A stretch of DNA of 64,000 bases from Larsenimonas salina (GCF_023736155.1 NZ_JAMLJJ010000002.1:62001-126000); one strand, 5' to 3'. Counted from the stretch's first letter, positions 8,355-17,534 are shown. Notes: generated by a model not told the origin, from the letters alone. Numbers and translations: made by a program.

Positions 8355-8425
8355 GGTCGGTATTCCTGCGTGAACGGCGTTATACGAAAGACCCTATCGG
8401 GTGCGAATACGCCTATGGGGCGTTA

Positions 8426-8444
8426 GCAAATGAGAATCATGTGC
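8426..8444. promoter_or_regulatory. Fur-box-like operator upstream of ftrABCD
   Basis: GCAAATGAGAATCATGTGC matches 13 of 19 positions of the Fur consensus GATAATGATAATCATTATC, including the contiguous AATGA and AATCAT cores. It lies in the 205-bp divergent region between ftrA (minus) and tmcA (plus). It fits iron-repressed control of the importer. Confidence 0.65.
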
Positions 8445-8559
8445 AGGGCGAATATAGCGCGCTTAGTCAAACCTTAAAAGATCAACGTTTGGCGTAGACG
8501 CGCCATCGTGCAATCGCGCCGAACGTGTCGATCAGACCGTGCATTCAAGAGGAGAGGGT

Positions 8560-10614
8560 ATGGCGCAGGCAGAGGCCATGACGCGGGCCGACGTTCGGAC
8601 CCTACAGGACAAACTCCGCGCGCGACGCCACCGGGCGCTGCTTTGGTGGTCGGGTGACCCTGACGTCCTTCGGGCGCGGGCGTGGCAATGCCTTCCAGAC
8701 GCGGGGGAGGTGCTGTGGGTCGGCGCGCCGCCGGAGACGGCCGCCCATGTGCACCCGGTGACGGTGAAAGCGGCGCGCCAGTGGCTTGGGCGCGAGACCG
8801 ACATGGTGGTGCTGGAGGCGTTCGAGGGCATGGACCCCGATGCGCTTGGCGCGCTTTCCGGCACGGTGCGCCCGGGCGGCGTCATGCTGCTGTTGCTGTC
8901 GGAGCAATCCGCGCAGGCCTCGCGCGTCGACGGCCGTATTCGGCGACTTCTTGCCGAGTTGCCGGCGCTTCCCACTGACGCGGTGCCGACCGGGCCTGCC
9001 GGTGAGACGCCCCTCAATGACCCGAGTTACGGCGCCGTGACGTCTGATCAGGTGCGCGCGGTCGAGGCGCTTCTGGCCTTGAAGCGTCGCCGGCCGCTGG
9101 TGATTACCGCCGATCGCGGCCGGGGCAAGAGTGCGGCGCTGGGGCTTGCCGCCGCCGAGCTGCTGCGCCGAGGGCAGACAACGCTCTACGTCAGCGCCCC
9201 CCGAAAGGCCGCGGTTGCGCCGCTCTTTGCCCGGCTCGAGGCGCAGCTTCCGGGCGGCACGCTCGAGGGCGGCGTATTTCGCTATCAAGATCAGAGCGTG
9301 CGCTTCGTGCCGCCGGATCAGCTCGGTGAGGTCGGCGGCTCTGGCACGACGCTTTTGATCGATGAGGCTGCGGCGCTGCCGGTTCAGTACCTCTCTACCG
9401 CCCTCGAGCGATTTCCCCGCATCGCCTTCGCGTCCACCGTGCACGGCTACGAAGGCGCCGGGCGCGGGTTCGAGCTGCGCTTTCGGGCCCGGCTCGATGC
9501 CCGCACCCCGGACTGGCGCGCGCTTGAGCTCACCACGCCCATCCGCTGGGCGGACGGCGACCCGCTCGAAGACGCCACCGACCGTTTGTTGTGTCTGTCC
9601 GCGCGGCCCACGCCGCTTGACCCCCATGTGACGCCCGCGACCCCATCCCCTTGGATTGAACGGCTTGACCGAGCGCGTCTGGCCTCGGACGACGCGTTGC
9701 TCGAGGCCGTGTTCGGCCTTTTGGTGCAGGCGCATTACCGCACCTCCCCCAGGGATCTGGTGCAGCTGCTTGACGGCGAGGGGGTGGCGGTGTGGGCGGC
9801 GTTTGATGGTGAGGTGGTCGTCGGCGTTGCGTTGAGCGTTGATGAGGGTGGCTTTTCCGAGGCGCTTTCCCGCGCCGTGGCTGACGGCCATCGTCGGCCC
9901 AGGGGGCACCTGATGGCGCAGTCGCTTGCCCTGCACCTTGGGCTCGAGGCCGCGGCGCAGTGCCGGCATCGGCGTGTCATGCGCGTCGCGGTTCATGAGG
10001 CGCGACGGCGCCTCGGGATCGGGGCCCGGTTGATCGAGGCGCTGGCGGCCGAGGGTCGTCGAGACGGCATCGATGCGCTGGCGGTGAGCTTCGGACTCGA
10101 TGACCACCTGCCTGCGTTCTGGGCCGCGCAGGCCTTTTCGGTGGTGCGTGTGGGGCTTGGCCGGGAAACCGCCAGCGGCGAACATGCGCTGATGATGCTG
10201 CGCCCGCTGACGGACGACGGCCAGGCGTTGACGCGTCAGGCGCACGCGCGGCTGGCATCGCTCTGGTCCGAGTGGCTTAGCGTTGAACTTCAGACGTTGC
10301 CCGCGGCGCAGATGGCGTGGGTCACCGCGCATTTGACGCCCCCGGCGCTTGCACCGGATGACGATGCGCTTATCGACCGGTTTGCGCATGCCAACGCGCC
10401 CTGGGCACTCAGCCGAGCGAGCCTCAGGCGGTGGCTGTGGCAGACCGCGTTTGAGCGTTTAGCCGATGAGCGTTTGGCTGATGAGGGGATGCCAGCGGCG
10501 CTGGCGCTGTCGTTTCAGGGGCTTGAGTGCGTAACCGATTCCGCGCAGGTGCCCGAGGGTCGCGAGGCGCGCATCGGCTGGCTTCGACGCTGGGTTTCTT
10601 CCAGGCGGGGCTGA
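8560..10614 (+). CDS. tmcA: tRNA(Met) cytidine acetyltransferase TmcA
   Basis: A 684-residue enzyme that uses acetyl-CoA and ATP to make N4-acetylcytidine at the wobble base of elongator tRNA-Met. The domains in order are an N-terminal TmcA/DUF1726 domain, a RecD-like helicase/ATPase module (Walker A ADRGRGKSAALG near residues 183-194; Walker B LLIDEAAALPV near 265), a GNAT acetyltransferase domain (VHEARRRLGIGARLIEAL near 480-495), and a C-terminal tRNA-binding tail. The ATG at 8560 follows GAGGAGAGG; a GTG 21 bases upstream is less likely. Divergent from the ftr operon. Confidence 0.93.
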   Translation: MAQAEAMTRADVRTLQDKLRARRHRALLWWSGDPDVLRARAWQCLPDAGEVLWVGAPPETAAHVHPVTVKAARQWLGRETDMVVLEAFEGMDPDALGALSGTVRPGGVMLLLLSEQSAQASRVDGRIRRLLAELPALPTDAVPTGPAGETPLNDPSYGAVTSDQVRAVEALLALKRRRPLVITADRGRGKSAALGLAAAELLRRGQTTLYVSAPRKAAVAPLFARLEAQLPGGTLEGGVFRYQDQSVRFVPPDQLGEVGGSGTTLLIDEAAALPVQYLSTALERFPRIAFASTVHGYEGAGRGFELRFRARLDARTPDWRALELTTPIRWADGDPLEDATDRLLCLSARPTPLDPHVTPATPSPWIERLDRARLASDDALLEAVFGLLVQAHYRTSPRDLVQLLDGEGVAVWAAFDGEVVVGVALSVDEGGFSEALSRAVADGHRRPRGHLMAQSLALHLGLEAAAQCRHRRVMRVAVHEARRRLGIGARLIEALAAEGRRDGIDALAVSFGLDDHLPAFWAAQAFSVVRVGLGRETASGEHALMMLRPLTDDGQALTRQAHARLASLWSEWLSVELQTLPAAQMAWVTAHLTPPALAPDDDALIDRFAHANAPWALSRASLRRWLWQTAFERLADERLADEGMPAALALSFQGLECVTDSAQVPEGREARIGWLRRWVSSRRG

Positions 10615-10650
10615 GGGCTATGCTTTGGAAACGATCAAGGAGCTTCAATC

Positions 10651-12105
10651 ATGAATGACCATCTGGATACGCTGGCGCCCGAGCCGCTGTGGCGCCACTT
10701 TCGCACGCTGTGCAACACCCCGCGCCCGTCCGGCCGGGAGCAGGCCATCCTCAAGAAGATCACGGACTGGGCCGACGCGCGCGGGCTTGAGTACGAGTTC
10801 GATGAGACCGGCAACCTGTTGATACGAAAGGCCGCTACTCCCGGCCATGAGGACGCGCCCGGCGTGGTGCTTCAGTCCCACGTCGATATGGTGAGTCAGG
10901 CCGACAGTGACATCGATCACGACTTCGAGCGCGACCCGATCGAGACCTTTGTTGAGGGCGGCTGGCTCCACGCGCGCGGCACGACCCTAGGCGCCGACAA
11001 CGGCGTCGGTGCGGCCGCGGCGCTTGCGATTCTTGAAGACGACGCGCTCACCCACGGACCGCTTGAGGCGCTCTTTACCATCGAGGAAGAGGCGTCTCTT
11101 GTCGGTGCGCGCCATCTGGCGCCGAACTGGCTGCGCGGTGAGTATCTCTTGAACCTCGACTCCGAGTTCCGCGGTGAGGTCTACATCGGCTGCGCCGGTG
11201 GCAACGACGTCAAGGTCGATCACGACTTCAAACAGGTCGAGGTCGAGTCAAACCAGCAGGTGCTCGAGGTCAGCGTCAGCGGGCTGGTCGGCGGCCACTC
11301 GGGCATGGACATCGACAAGGGGCGTGCTAACGCCAACGTGCTGCTGGCCAGCGCGCTGTGGGCGCTGCGCGATACCGGCGTGCAGCTGGTGAGCTGGAGC
11401 GGTGGCACCATGCGCAACGCCATTACCCGAGACGCCAGCGCAACCATCGTGGTGCCGGCCGAAGCCGAGACGCTGGTGGGCGAAACCCTTCGGGCGTTCG
11501 AGCAGCGTGAGCGCGGGCTGTATCAGGGCATCGACGACGGCCTTCGCATCGAGGTCACTCAGGCCGCGACGCCTGCCCGTCAGGCGCTGTCGCAAGACGA
11601 CAGCCGGCGGCTGCTGGCGGTGCTCGCGGCCATGCCCTACGGGATCGATCGCATGAGCGTGGCGGTGCCGGGCGTGGCGGAAAGCTCCAACAACATTGGT
11701 GTGCTGCGCCTCGAGCACGGTCATCTGCACCTGGGCGCGATGGTGCGGGCGTTGAATCTTGACAGCGCTGAGGCGCTCAACGAGCGGTTCAGAGCGCTCT
11801 TTTCGCTGATCGACGTTGAGGCGATTGCCGGCGAGGGCTACCCCGGTTGGGCGCCGAACGCGCAGTCGCCGCTGTTGGCGCGGTTCATCGAGCTGCATGA
11901 GCGTGAAGTCGGTGCACCTGCCGAGGTCAAGGTCATTCATGCAGGCCTTGAGTGCGGCATCATCGGGGCGAAATACCCGGGGCTCGACATGATTTCCTTC
12001 GGCCCGACCATTCTCGGGGCGCATTCGCCCACCGAGCGGGTGGAGCTCGAGGCGGTCGAGGAGTTCTATCGCCTGCTTCAGGCGATGATCGAAGAGCTTG
12101 CCTGA
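10651..12105 (+). CDS. pepD: Cytosol beta-Ala-His/Xaa-His dipeptidase (aminoacyl-histidine dipeptidase)
   Basis: A 484-residue M20-family metallo-dipeptidase, the usual length for PepD. Zinc-ligand and catalytic segments are visible: LQSHVDMV, TTLGADNGVGAA, TIEEEASLVGA, NLDSE and the C-terminal HAGLECGIIG. It hydrolyses unspecific dipeptides including Xaa-His in the cytoplasm. The lid-domain motif VGGHSGMDI is intact. It starts 36 bases after tmcA, with AAGGAG before the ATG, and ends in a clear intrinsic terminator. Confidence 0.93.
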   Translation: MNDHLDTLAPEPLWRHFRTLCNTPRPSGREQAILKKITDWADARGLEYEFDETGNLLIRKAATPGHEDAPGVVLQSHVDMVSQADSDIDHDFERDPIETFVEGGWLHARGTTLGADNGVGAAAALAILEDDALTHGPLEALFTIEEEASLVGARHLAPNWLRGEYLLNLDSEFRGEVYIGCAGGNDVKVDHDFKQVEVESNQQVLEVSVSGLVGGHSGMDIDKGRANANVLLASALWALRDTGVQLVSWSGGTMRNAITRDASATIVVPAEAETLVGETLRAFEQRERGLYQGIDDGLRIEVTQAATPARQALSQDDSRRLLAVLAAMPYGIDRMSVAVPGVAESSNNIGVLRLEHGHLHLGAMVRALNLDSAEALNERFRALFSLIDVEAIAGEGYPGWAPNAQSPLLARFIELHEREVGAPAEVKVIHAGLECGIIGAKYPGLDMISFGPTILGAHSPTERVELEAVEEFYRLLQAMIEELA

Positions 12106-12126
12106 GTGCGCGTAACTCCCTTGAAC

Positions 12127-12152
12127 AACGCCGGCATCATGCCGGCGTTTTC
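12127..12152 (+). terminator. Rho-independent terminator after pepD
   Basis: A 10-bp perfect stem (AACGCCGGCA / TGCCGGCGTT) with a TCA loop is followed by a TTTT-type tract. Confidence 0.8.
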
Positions 12153-12222
12153 GGGTCGGGCGCTTGTCGGGAGCGGGCTTCTGTGAAATACTAAGCACCC
12201 TTACTAATTAACGCTCGTGTTC

Positions 12223-12248
12223 GCGCCGTCTGCTGTCGGCGCTTTTTT
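12223..12248 (+). terminator. Terminator-like hairpin in the leader of the FUSC efflux gene
   Basis: A GCGCCG / CGGCGC stem with an 8-base loop is followed by six T residues, ending 31 bases before the ATG of the downstream gene. No gene lies between it and the pepD terminator, so it does not end any visible transcript except a leader. It could be an attenuator. An AT-rich palindromic TTACTAATTAA (12201-12211) just upstream could be a promoter or operator element. Confidence 0.55.
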
Positions 12249-12279
12249 CGTTTATTCAACGAACACTTTTGGAGTCCCC

Positions 12280-14340
12280 ATGAACGCGCTTTGGGCTGAC
12301 CGGCTGATCATGGCCTTGAAGACCGCCATTGCCGTGGTCATCAGTCTCTACATTGCCATTCGGTGCGATCTGGTGCAGCCGGCCTGGGCGATTCTCGGGG
12401 TGCTCCTGGTGACCGTGCAGCCGATGATGTTCACGGGCGCCACGCCGCCGGTGGGTGTCATGGTGCGTCGGGGTATCGCTCGGCTTATCGGCACCGTGGT
12501 CGGTGCGCTCGCGGGGGTGGTGCTGATTGCGCAGTTCGGTCAGCAGCCGATGCTGTTCGTTGTGGCGGCCGGGGCCTGGCTCGCGTTTTGCACCTATTGC
12601 GTGATGCTTTTGCAGGATGAGCCGTTGAGCTACACCATGATGCTCTGCGGCTACACCGCCACCATGGTGTCGCTGTCGGCGATCGGCCACGACCCGACGC
12701 AGGTGATCAATTACGCCATTGGCCGAACCGAGGAAACCGGGCTCGGCATCGTGGTGGGGCTTTTGGTCAATATCGTGTTTCTGCCGAAGTTCGGCAGTGA
12801 CCGCCTGCCCGGTGCCATTACGGCGTTTTTGAAAGACGCCGCGCTTCAAACCCGGGACGTGCTCGATGGCCGGGTTGGAAATGACAGCCTCGAGCGCTAT
12901 CGGGCACTGCTCGAGCGTCAGCGCCAGATGGATCAGACCCAGGGCATGGCGCGTTTCGAGCACTGGCGCTACCGAGTCTATCGTCAGCCGCTGGCGCGGT
13001 TTTCAAGCGAGAGCCTGACGCTTTTGTCCTCGATTCGTGATCTTGAAGGCGCGCTCGAGCGGCTTAGGCGTCAGCCCGGCGGGGATGCGCCCGCGGATCA
13101 ACTGGCCGAGCGACTGGTTGCCCGGCTCGAGGCCTGGCAGAGTCTGGATGAAAACGGCCGGCTCGATGAGGCAGCGCTCGAGCGAATCGAGCCGCCTGAG
13201 CTTTCAGGGCTTGCCCCGCCGACGCAGGCGTGTCTGACGCTTGCGCTGTCCCGGCTTGAGGATATTTTGAACCGGCTGCGCCACGGGCAGAAGCTGCTGG
13301 CGACGCTTCATACCGGCAAGGCCCCGCGGGAGCTGCCGCGCCGGGTGCGCGGCACCTACCTTCATCTCGAGCATGGCGTTGCCCGCTTCAACGCGTTTCG
13401 CGTCTTTGCAGGGTTCGTGGCGCTGGGGCTTTTCTGGGTGCACAGCGGCTGGCACTCAGGGTATTTCGCCATGATGATGATGGCGGTCTTTTGCGTGCTG
13501 TTTGCCAAGGCGCCCAACCCGCACAAGATCGTCTTCCAGTTTCTGATCGGTACGGCGCTCTCGGTGCCGGTGGCGATGTTCTATTCCTTTATCCTGTTTC
13601 CGGCCTTGAACGGGTTCTGGCTGATGGCGATCAGCCTGGCCGTGCCGGTGGGGCTGACGGCGCTGATGCTGCCGTATCCGGCGCTTGCGGCCTCGCTGCC
13701 GGCGATCATTAATCTGTCGATGACGCTTAACCTGAAGCGTGAGCTTGTGATTGCGCCGGAAACGCTGATGAACTCGTCGATGGCTTCCATCGTTGGCACC
13801 GCCGCGGCTGTGGTGGTGTTCCTGCTGTTTCGTCAGCGCCCGGCCGCCGCGCGGCTCGAGGATCTCTTCAACGGGTTCTGGGAAGAAATTGCCCGGTTGG
13901 GCAATCCACGCGACGCGCTGCCCAATCTGGGGCGGCTTGAAATCCGGCTGCACGACCGGCTCGGGCGCATGCTCGCGCTTGGGGACAGCGAGCACCGCCT
14001 GCGGTTTGCAACGCTTTTGCACGGGTTGGGGCTCGGGGTCTGGCGGCTTCGCCGTCATCGCCGGGCGCTGGATGAGCGCGACGCGCGCCTCGAGGCATTC
14101 GACGCCTGGCTCAAGCGTCTGACCGAGGAGCTCAACGACGCCGAGGATCTCCAGGGCATCGATGTGGCCCGTGCGCGCAAGGGCGCCACCGAGGCCATCG
14201 ACTGGGCGCGGCATTTCTATCATGAGCGTGTCTCGGGCATCGAGGTCGCCGCCGAGCTCGAAATGCTCAGCCATTTATTGAGCGAACTGGGCACGCGTGC
14301 CCCCGACGACACCCAAGGAGGCCTCGCGCATGCTCACTGA
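12280..14340 (+). CDS. FUSC family aromatic-acid efflux membrane protein (AaeB-like)
   Basis: A 686-residue inner-membrane protein of the FUSC/AaeB family. There is an N-terminal bundle of about six TM segments (residues 10-170), a long charged cytoplasmic region, a second TM bundle (about 375-525) and a soluble helical C-terminus. With the DUF1656 and HlyD-type proteins encoded immediately downstream it forms an AaeXAB-type exporter, known in E. coli for hydroxylated aromatic carboxylic acids. The start at 12280 follows TTTTGGAG with good spacing; a frame extending to 12217 would run through the leader hairpin. The order B-X-A differs from E. coli X-A-B. No adjacent LysR regulator is seen. 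Confidence 0.88.
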   Translation: MNALWADRLIMALKTAIAVVISLYIAIRCDLVQPAWAILGVLLVTVQPMMFTGATPPVGVMVRRGIARLIGTVVGALAGVVLIAQFGQQPMLFVVAAGAWLAFCTYCVMLLQDEPLSYTMMLCGYTATMVSLSAIGHDPTQVINYAIGRTEETGLGIVVGLLVNIVFLPKFGSDRLPGAITAFLKDAALQTRDVLDGRVGNDSLERYRALLERQRQMDQTQGMARFEHWRYRVYRQPLARFSSESLTLLSSIRDLEGALERLRRQPGGDAPADQLAERLVARLEAWQSLDENGRLDEAALERIEPPELSGLAPPTQACLTLALSRLEDILNRLRHGQKLLATLHTGKAPRELPRRVRGTYLHLEHGVARFNAFRVFAGFVALGLFWVHSGWHSGYFAMMMMAVFCVLFAKAPNPHKIVFQFLIGTALSVPVAMFYSFILFPALNGFWLMAISLAVPVGLTALMLPYPALAASLPAIINLSMTLNLKRELVIAPETLMNSSMASIVGTAAAVVVFLLFRQRPAAARLEDLFNGFWEEIARLGNPRDALPNLGRLEIRLHDRLGRMLALGDSEHRLRFATLLHGLGLGVWRLRRHRRALDERDARLEAFDAWLKRLTEELNDAEDLQGIDVARARKGATEAIDWARHFYHERVSGIEVAAELEMLSHLLSELGTRAPDDTQGGLAHAH

Positions 14341-14548
14341 CTGGTCGATGCTCGGGTTCTTGCTGCCGCCGATCGTGGTGCCGGTGATCGTGGCGCTGGT
14401 GGTGCACTATCTGACCCGGCGCCTGTGGTCCCGGCTCGGGATCTATCGGTGGTTCTGGCACCCAAACCTTGTGGACATTGCCTTTTTTGCCTTGTGGTTC
14501 TGGGTCGTCATGGCGATATGGCCCGGTCAGGCCCCGGCGCCTTTTTAA
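14330..14548 (+). CDS. aaeX: DUF1656/AaeX family small membrane protein
   Basis: 72 residues with two TM segments (about 10-32 and 45-65). It carries the family core PPIVVPVIVALVVHYL and RLGIYRWFWHPNLVDIAFF. The start at 14330 overlaps the end of the FUSC gene by 11 bases and follows AAGGAGG. It is a small partner of AaeAB-type efflux pumps; its exact role is not known. Confidence 0.88.
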   Translation: MLTDWSMLGFLLPPIVVPVIVALVVHYLTRRLWSRLGIYRWFWHPNLVDIAFFALWFWVVMAIWPGQAPAPF

Positions 14549-14565
14549 TCAGTAGGGAGTAACGG

Positions 14566-15498
14566 ATGCCGCGTATCAATCGAAAACCGTTGAGGCTGTT
14601 GTTGACCTGCGCCCTGCTGGTGCTTGCAACGATCGCCGTGGTGCAGATCTGGCAGCACTACATGCACGACCCCTGGACACGTGACGGGCGCGTGCGGGCG
14701 GACGTGGTGCGTGTAGGCGCCGACGTCTCGGGGCTGGTCGACGGCCTGTCGGTACACGACAACGAGTACGTCGAGAAGGGTCAGGTGCTCTATACCATCG
14801 ACAAGGCGCGCTATCAGCTGGCGCTCGATCAGGCCAAGGCCAACCTCGATCAGCTCAAGGTGGATCTGGACAACATGCGACAGCGCTATCAGCGCCGCAG
14901 GCGGCTGAAGCAGTTTGTCTCCGCCGAAGAACGTGACGACGCCGAATTCAGCTACCGGGCGGCCCAGGCCTCGGTCAATCAGGCCAACGTCGAGGTTCGA
15001 AAGGCCGAACTTGATCTTGACCGTGCAATCGTTCGCGCGCCGGTGGACGGCTACGTCACCAACCTCCTGCTGCGCCCGGGGCAATACGTAAGCTCTGGCA
15101 CCGAGACGCTGACAGTGGTCGATGCCCACAGCTTCTATGTACTGGGCTACTTCGAGGAAACCAAACTCGCACGCATCCAGCCCGGCATGCACGCGCGCAT
15201 CAAGCTGATGAGCTGGGAGACGCCGATCACGGGGCACGTGCAAAGCATCGCCCGCGGCATTGCCGACAACAGCCTGACCAGCCACGCCGAGGGCCTTCAA
15301 AGCGTTGACCCGACGTTTGACTGGGTGCGTCTGGCCCAGCGTATTCCGGTGCGCATTGCCATCGACCACGTGCCGGAGGGGGTGACGCTGGCCGCAGGGC
15401 TCTCGGCCACGGTTTACATCGGAGATCCGCTGCCGGCGGATGAATCTAAGTGGCAGGCCGGGCTTCGGCGCTGGCTTGAAGGGTTTTTCAACGTCTGA
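14566..15498 (+). CDS. HlyD family efflux periplasmic adaptor (AaeA-like)
   Basis: A 310-residue membrane-fusion protein. One N-terminal TM anchor (about 10-28) is followed by a biotinyl-lipoyl half (GADVSGLVDGLSVHDNEYVEKGQVLYTID), a short coiled-coil hairpin (about 80-150), the second lipoyl half (IVRAPVDGYVTNLLLRPGQYV) and a beta-barrel region. It joins the inner-membrane FUSC protein to an outer-membrane channel not encoded here. It is the last gene of the three-gene operon (17 bases after aaeX) and is followed by a terminator. Confidence 0.9.
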   Translation: MPRINRKPLRLLLTCALLVLATIAVVQIWQHYMHDPWTRDGRVRADVVRVGADVSGLVDGLSVHDNEYVEKGQVLYTIDKARYQLALDQAKANLDQLKVDLDNMRQRYQRRRRLKQFVSAEERDDAEFSYRAAQASVNQANVEVRKAELDLDRAIVRAPVDGYVTNLLLRPGQYVSSGTETLTVVDAHSFYVLGYFEETKLARIQPGMHARIKLMSWETPITGHVQSIARGIADNSLTSHAEGLQSVDPTFDWVRLAQRIPVRIAIDHVPEGVTLAAGLSATVYIGDPLPADESKWQAGLRRWLEGFFNV

Positions 15499-15551
15499 GC
15501 CGGCCCGCAGCGGCGCAACGAACGCGGGACGGGCCAGAACCTGGACAGCAC

Positions 15552-15574
15552 GGCGGCCCTGGGCCGCCTTTTTT
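15552..15574 (+). terminator. Rho-independent terminator after the AaeA-like gene
   Basis: A GGCGGC...GCCGCC stem (inner CCCTGGG) is followed by six T residues. Confidence 0.8.
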
Positions 15575-15653
15575 GTGCCTCGGCGTCTATTCTATGAGGC
15601 TTATCCCAGGGCTTATCAAAATCGGCGTGAGTGCCAAGGCGAGGAGTGAGCGA

Positions 15654-16091
15654 GTGACATCGAGAACGCGTACGTGGCGGGAGTACCGGTGGGGCGTCGG
15701 GGTGCTATCGATGCTTTCGGTGTTGGTGGCGCTGTTGGTTGCTGCGCCTTCACAGGCGGACAATGACGCCCTCTGGCAGGCGTTTCTGGCAAAGCGCGAG
15801 GGCGTTCAGGTCGCGGGTGCAGGTACGGTGACACGGGTGCTGAAAGATGACACCCGCGGTCGTCGCCATCAGCGCTTCATCCTCGAGCTCGACCACGATC
15901 AGACCGTTTTGATCGCGCACAACATCGACCTGGCGCCCCGAGTCGAGGGGCTTGAACGCGGCGACCGGGTCGAGTTCTACGGCGAATACGCCTGGAACGC
16001 CAGGGGCGGTGTGGTGCACTGGACCCACCGCGATCCCGGCAGGCGCCACATCAATGGCTATCTGATCGTCGACGGTCAGCGCTACTGGTAA
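15654..16091 (+). CDS. DUF3465 domain-containing secreted protein
   Basis: A 145-residue protein. An N-terminal signal sequence or anchor (about 15-37, ending SQADND) is followed by a compact OB-like domain. Characteristic segments are AGAGTVTRVLKDDTRGRRHQRFILEL, LIAHNIDLAPRVEGLERGDRVEFYGEY and VVHWTHRDPGRRHINGYL. The domain is described in the literature only as DUF3465, often annotated as nuclease-like; no catalytic role is clear. I chose the GTG at 15654 because GAGGAG is 7 bases upstream; longer frames reach back into the preceding terminator. Confidence 0.8.
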   Translation: MTSRTRTWREYRWGVGVLSMLSVLVALLVAAPSQADNDALWQAFLAKREGVQVAGAGTVTRVLKDDTRGRRHQRFILELDHDQTVLIAHNIDLAPRVEGLERGDRVEFYGEYAWNARGGVVHWTHRDPGRRHINGYLIVDGQRYW

Positions 16092-16107
16092 TGCGGTCGT
16101 CGCCGAT

Positions 16108-16575
16108 TCAGGCGCCGCAGCAGCGCTTGTTCTTCTTGCCGCTGCCGCACGGGCAGGGCGCATTGCGCGAGACCGGCTCAGGCGTTGGGTTTTGAACGCC
16201 GTCGAGGTAGTACCAGAGCCCATCCTCGCGCACGAACCGTGAGCGTTCGTGCATCACCTGCTCGACGCCTTCAGCCAGAAAATGAGCCTTGAATTCGACC
16301 TCGCCCCGTCGGCGCTTTTCGGTATGAGACAGCACCTCAAGGCCCGTCCAGGCCACCTCGGGGCGCGACAGGGTGTCGGCGTCGAGTGTCTTGCGCTCAA
16401 GGCTCTGGGGCGCCCAGGTCTCGAGCAGGTACGCGCCGAGTCCGCCGAGGGCGAAGGCGCTGTAGCGCGAGCGCATTAGCGCCTCGCAGGTCGGTGCCGG
16501 GCGCACGCGGTCATGAAAGATCTGGCAGCAACGGTTGTAGGGCAGGCCGGACTGGCAGGGGCAGGACGTGGTCAT
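16108..16575 (-). CDS. YchJ family (UPF0225) SEC-C motif protein
   Basis: 155 residues with two SEC-C zinc-binding motifs, one at each end: CPCQSGLPYNRCC near the N-terminus and CPCGSGKKNKRCC near the C-terminus. They flank an NTF2-like core (CEALMRSRYSAFALGGLGAYLLETW). It is likely a small cytoplasmic zinc protein; the function is unknown, though SEC-C motifs mediate protein or ribosome contacts in SecA. The start at 16575 begins MTTSCPC, typical for the family; a longer frame to 16650 is not supported by a ribosome binding site. Convergent with the DUF3465 gene (16-base gap). Confidence 0.9.
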   Translation of the reverse strand: MTTSCPCQSGLPYNRCCQIFHDRVRPAPTCEALMRSRYSAFALGGLGAYLLETWAPQSLERKTLDADTLSRPEVAWTGLEVLSHTEKRRRGEVEFKAHFLAEGVEQVMHERSRFVREDGLWYYLDGVQNPTPEPVSRNAPCPCGSGKKNKRCCGA

Positions 16576-16706
16576 AACGCTCTCGTCAGGGTGTTTCGGA
16601 ACTAGCCTATCAAGAATTGATCCGGGGTGCCGTTGACCCTCCCATAACATCGGTCTTAGTTCACAACGTCAACGACGAGTTCGAGCGTATCCCCGGGGAA
16701 AACGAT

Positions 16707-17534
16707 ATGGATCAATTGTTCGAAAAAATTCATCAACTGCCCAATGTGCCCGAAGTGGTCATGGAGCTTCTGGAAAACTTCAATAACCGCAACATCAGCG
16801 TCGATGAAGTCTCCTCGAGCATCAAGAAGGATCCGAACCTATCGCTCAAGGTGCTGCGCATGGCAAACTCCGCCCGCTATGGCGCCGGGCGCAACGTGGC
16901 CTCGATCGATGACGCGGTGATGCTGCTTGGCTTCGATTGCGTGAAGACGCTGGTCATCGCCTCAGGCGTCACCTGTGCGTTCAAGGAACTGCCTGGGCTT
17001 GACCGGCGAGAGTTCTGGCGGGAATCGTTCATGGTGGCCAACATCGCCAAGACCATCCTTCGCAACAGCAAGCTTAAAGGCACGCTGCCTGAAACCGCGT
17101 TTACCTGCGGCATTTTGCACAACATCGGTCTGACGCTCATGCACATCGGCGAGCCTGAAAAGATGCTTCGCATCGACAAGCTGGTCGAGCAGGGCGCGAT
17201 TCGAAGTGAGCTGGAGCAGAACCAGTTCGGGTATGACTACACCCAGGTCGGCGCGGAGCTTGCCCGGCGCTGGCGCTTCCCGGAAACCATCCGCACGGCG
17301 CTCGAGTATCAGAACGCGCCCTTGAGCGCCGAGCCGTTCTCGCCCTACGCCGCGTCGGTGCATCTGGCGTCCTACCTCTACCGCTGCATCGTCAACGGCA
17401 AGACCGAGGAAGAGGCGTTGAGCCAGTTCCCGGCCGACGTTCGAAAGCCGCTGTCGCTGGATCTATTGACGCTTTATGAAGAAATCGTCGAACTGATGCG
17501 CCACGACGACGACATCGACGCCATTCTCGCCTGA
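16707..17534 (+). CDS. HDOD domain protein
   Basis: 275 residues forming one HDOD domain (about 10-205) plus a helical C-terminus. Family segments are LPNVPEVVMELLENFNN, IKKDPNLSLKVLRMANSARYG, SIDDAVMLLGFDCVKTLVI and HNIGLTLMHIGEPEKM. HDOD proteins are catalytically silent HD relatives that act in signalling and motility networks. No second output domain is present. The start at 16707 is used since upstream TTG/GTG codons would put sequence with no family counterpart at the N-terminus. Confidence 0.88.
   Translation: MDQLFEKIHQLPNVPEVVMELLENFNNRNISVDEVSSSIKKDPNLSLKVLRMANSARYGAGRNVASIDDAVMLLGFDCVKTLVIASGVTCAFKELPGLDRREFWRESFMVANIAKTILRNSKLKGTLPETAFTCGILHNIGLTLMHIGEPEKMLRIDKLVEQGAIRSELEQNQFGYDYTQVGAELARRWRFPETIRTALEYQNAPLSAEPFSPYAASVHLASYLYRCIVNGKTEEEALSQFPADVRKPLSLDLLTLYEEIVELMRHDDDIDAILA

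Noticed and set aside
8602-10389. 595-codon minus-strand open frame
   Set aside because: It is entirely antisense to tmcA, and its product is Arg/His/Gln/Gly-rich as expected from the complement of GC-rich coding DNA.
11248-12198. 316-codon minus-strand open frame
   Set aside because: It is antisense to pepD and runs through the pepD terminator; the composition is typical of a shadow frame.
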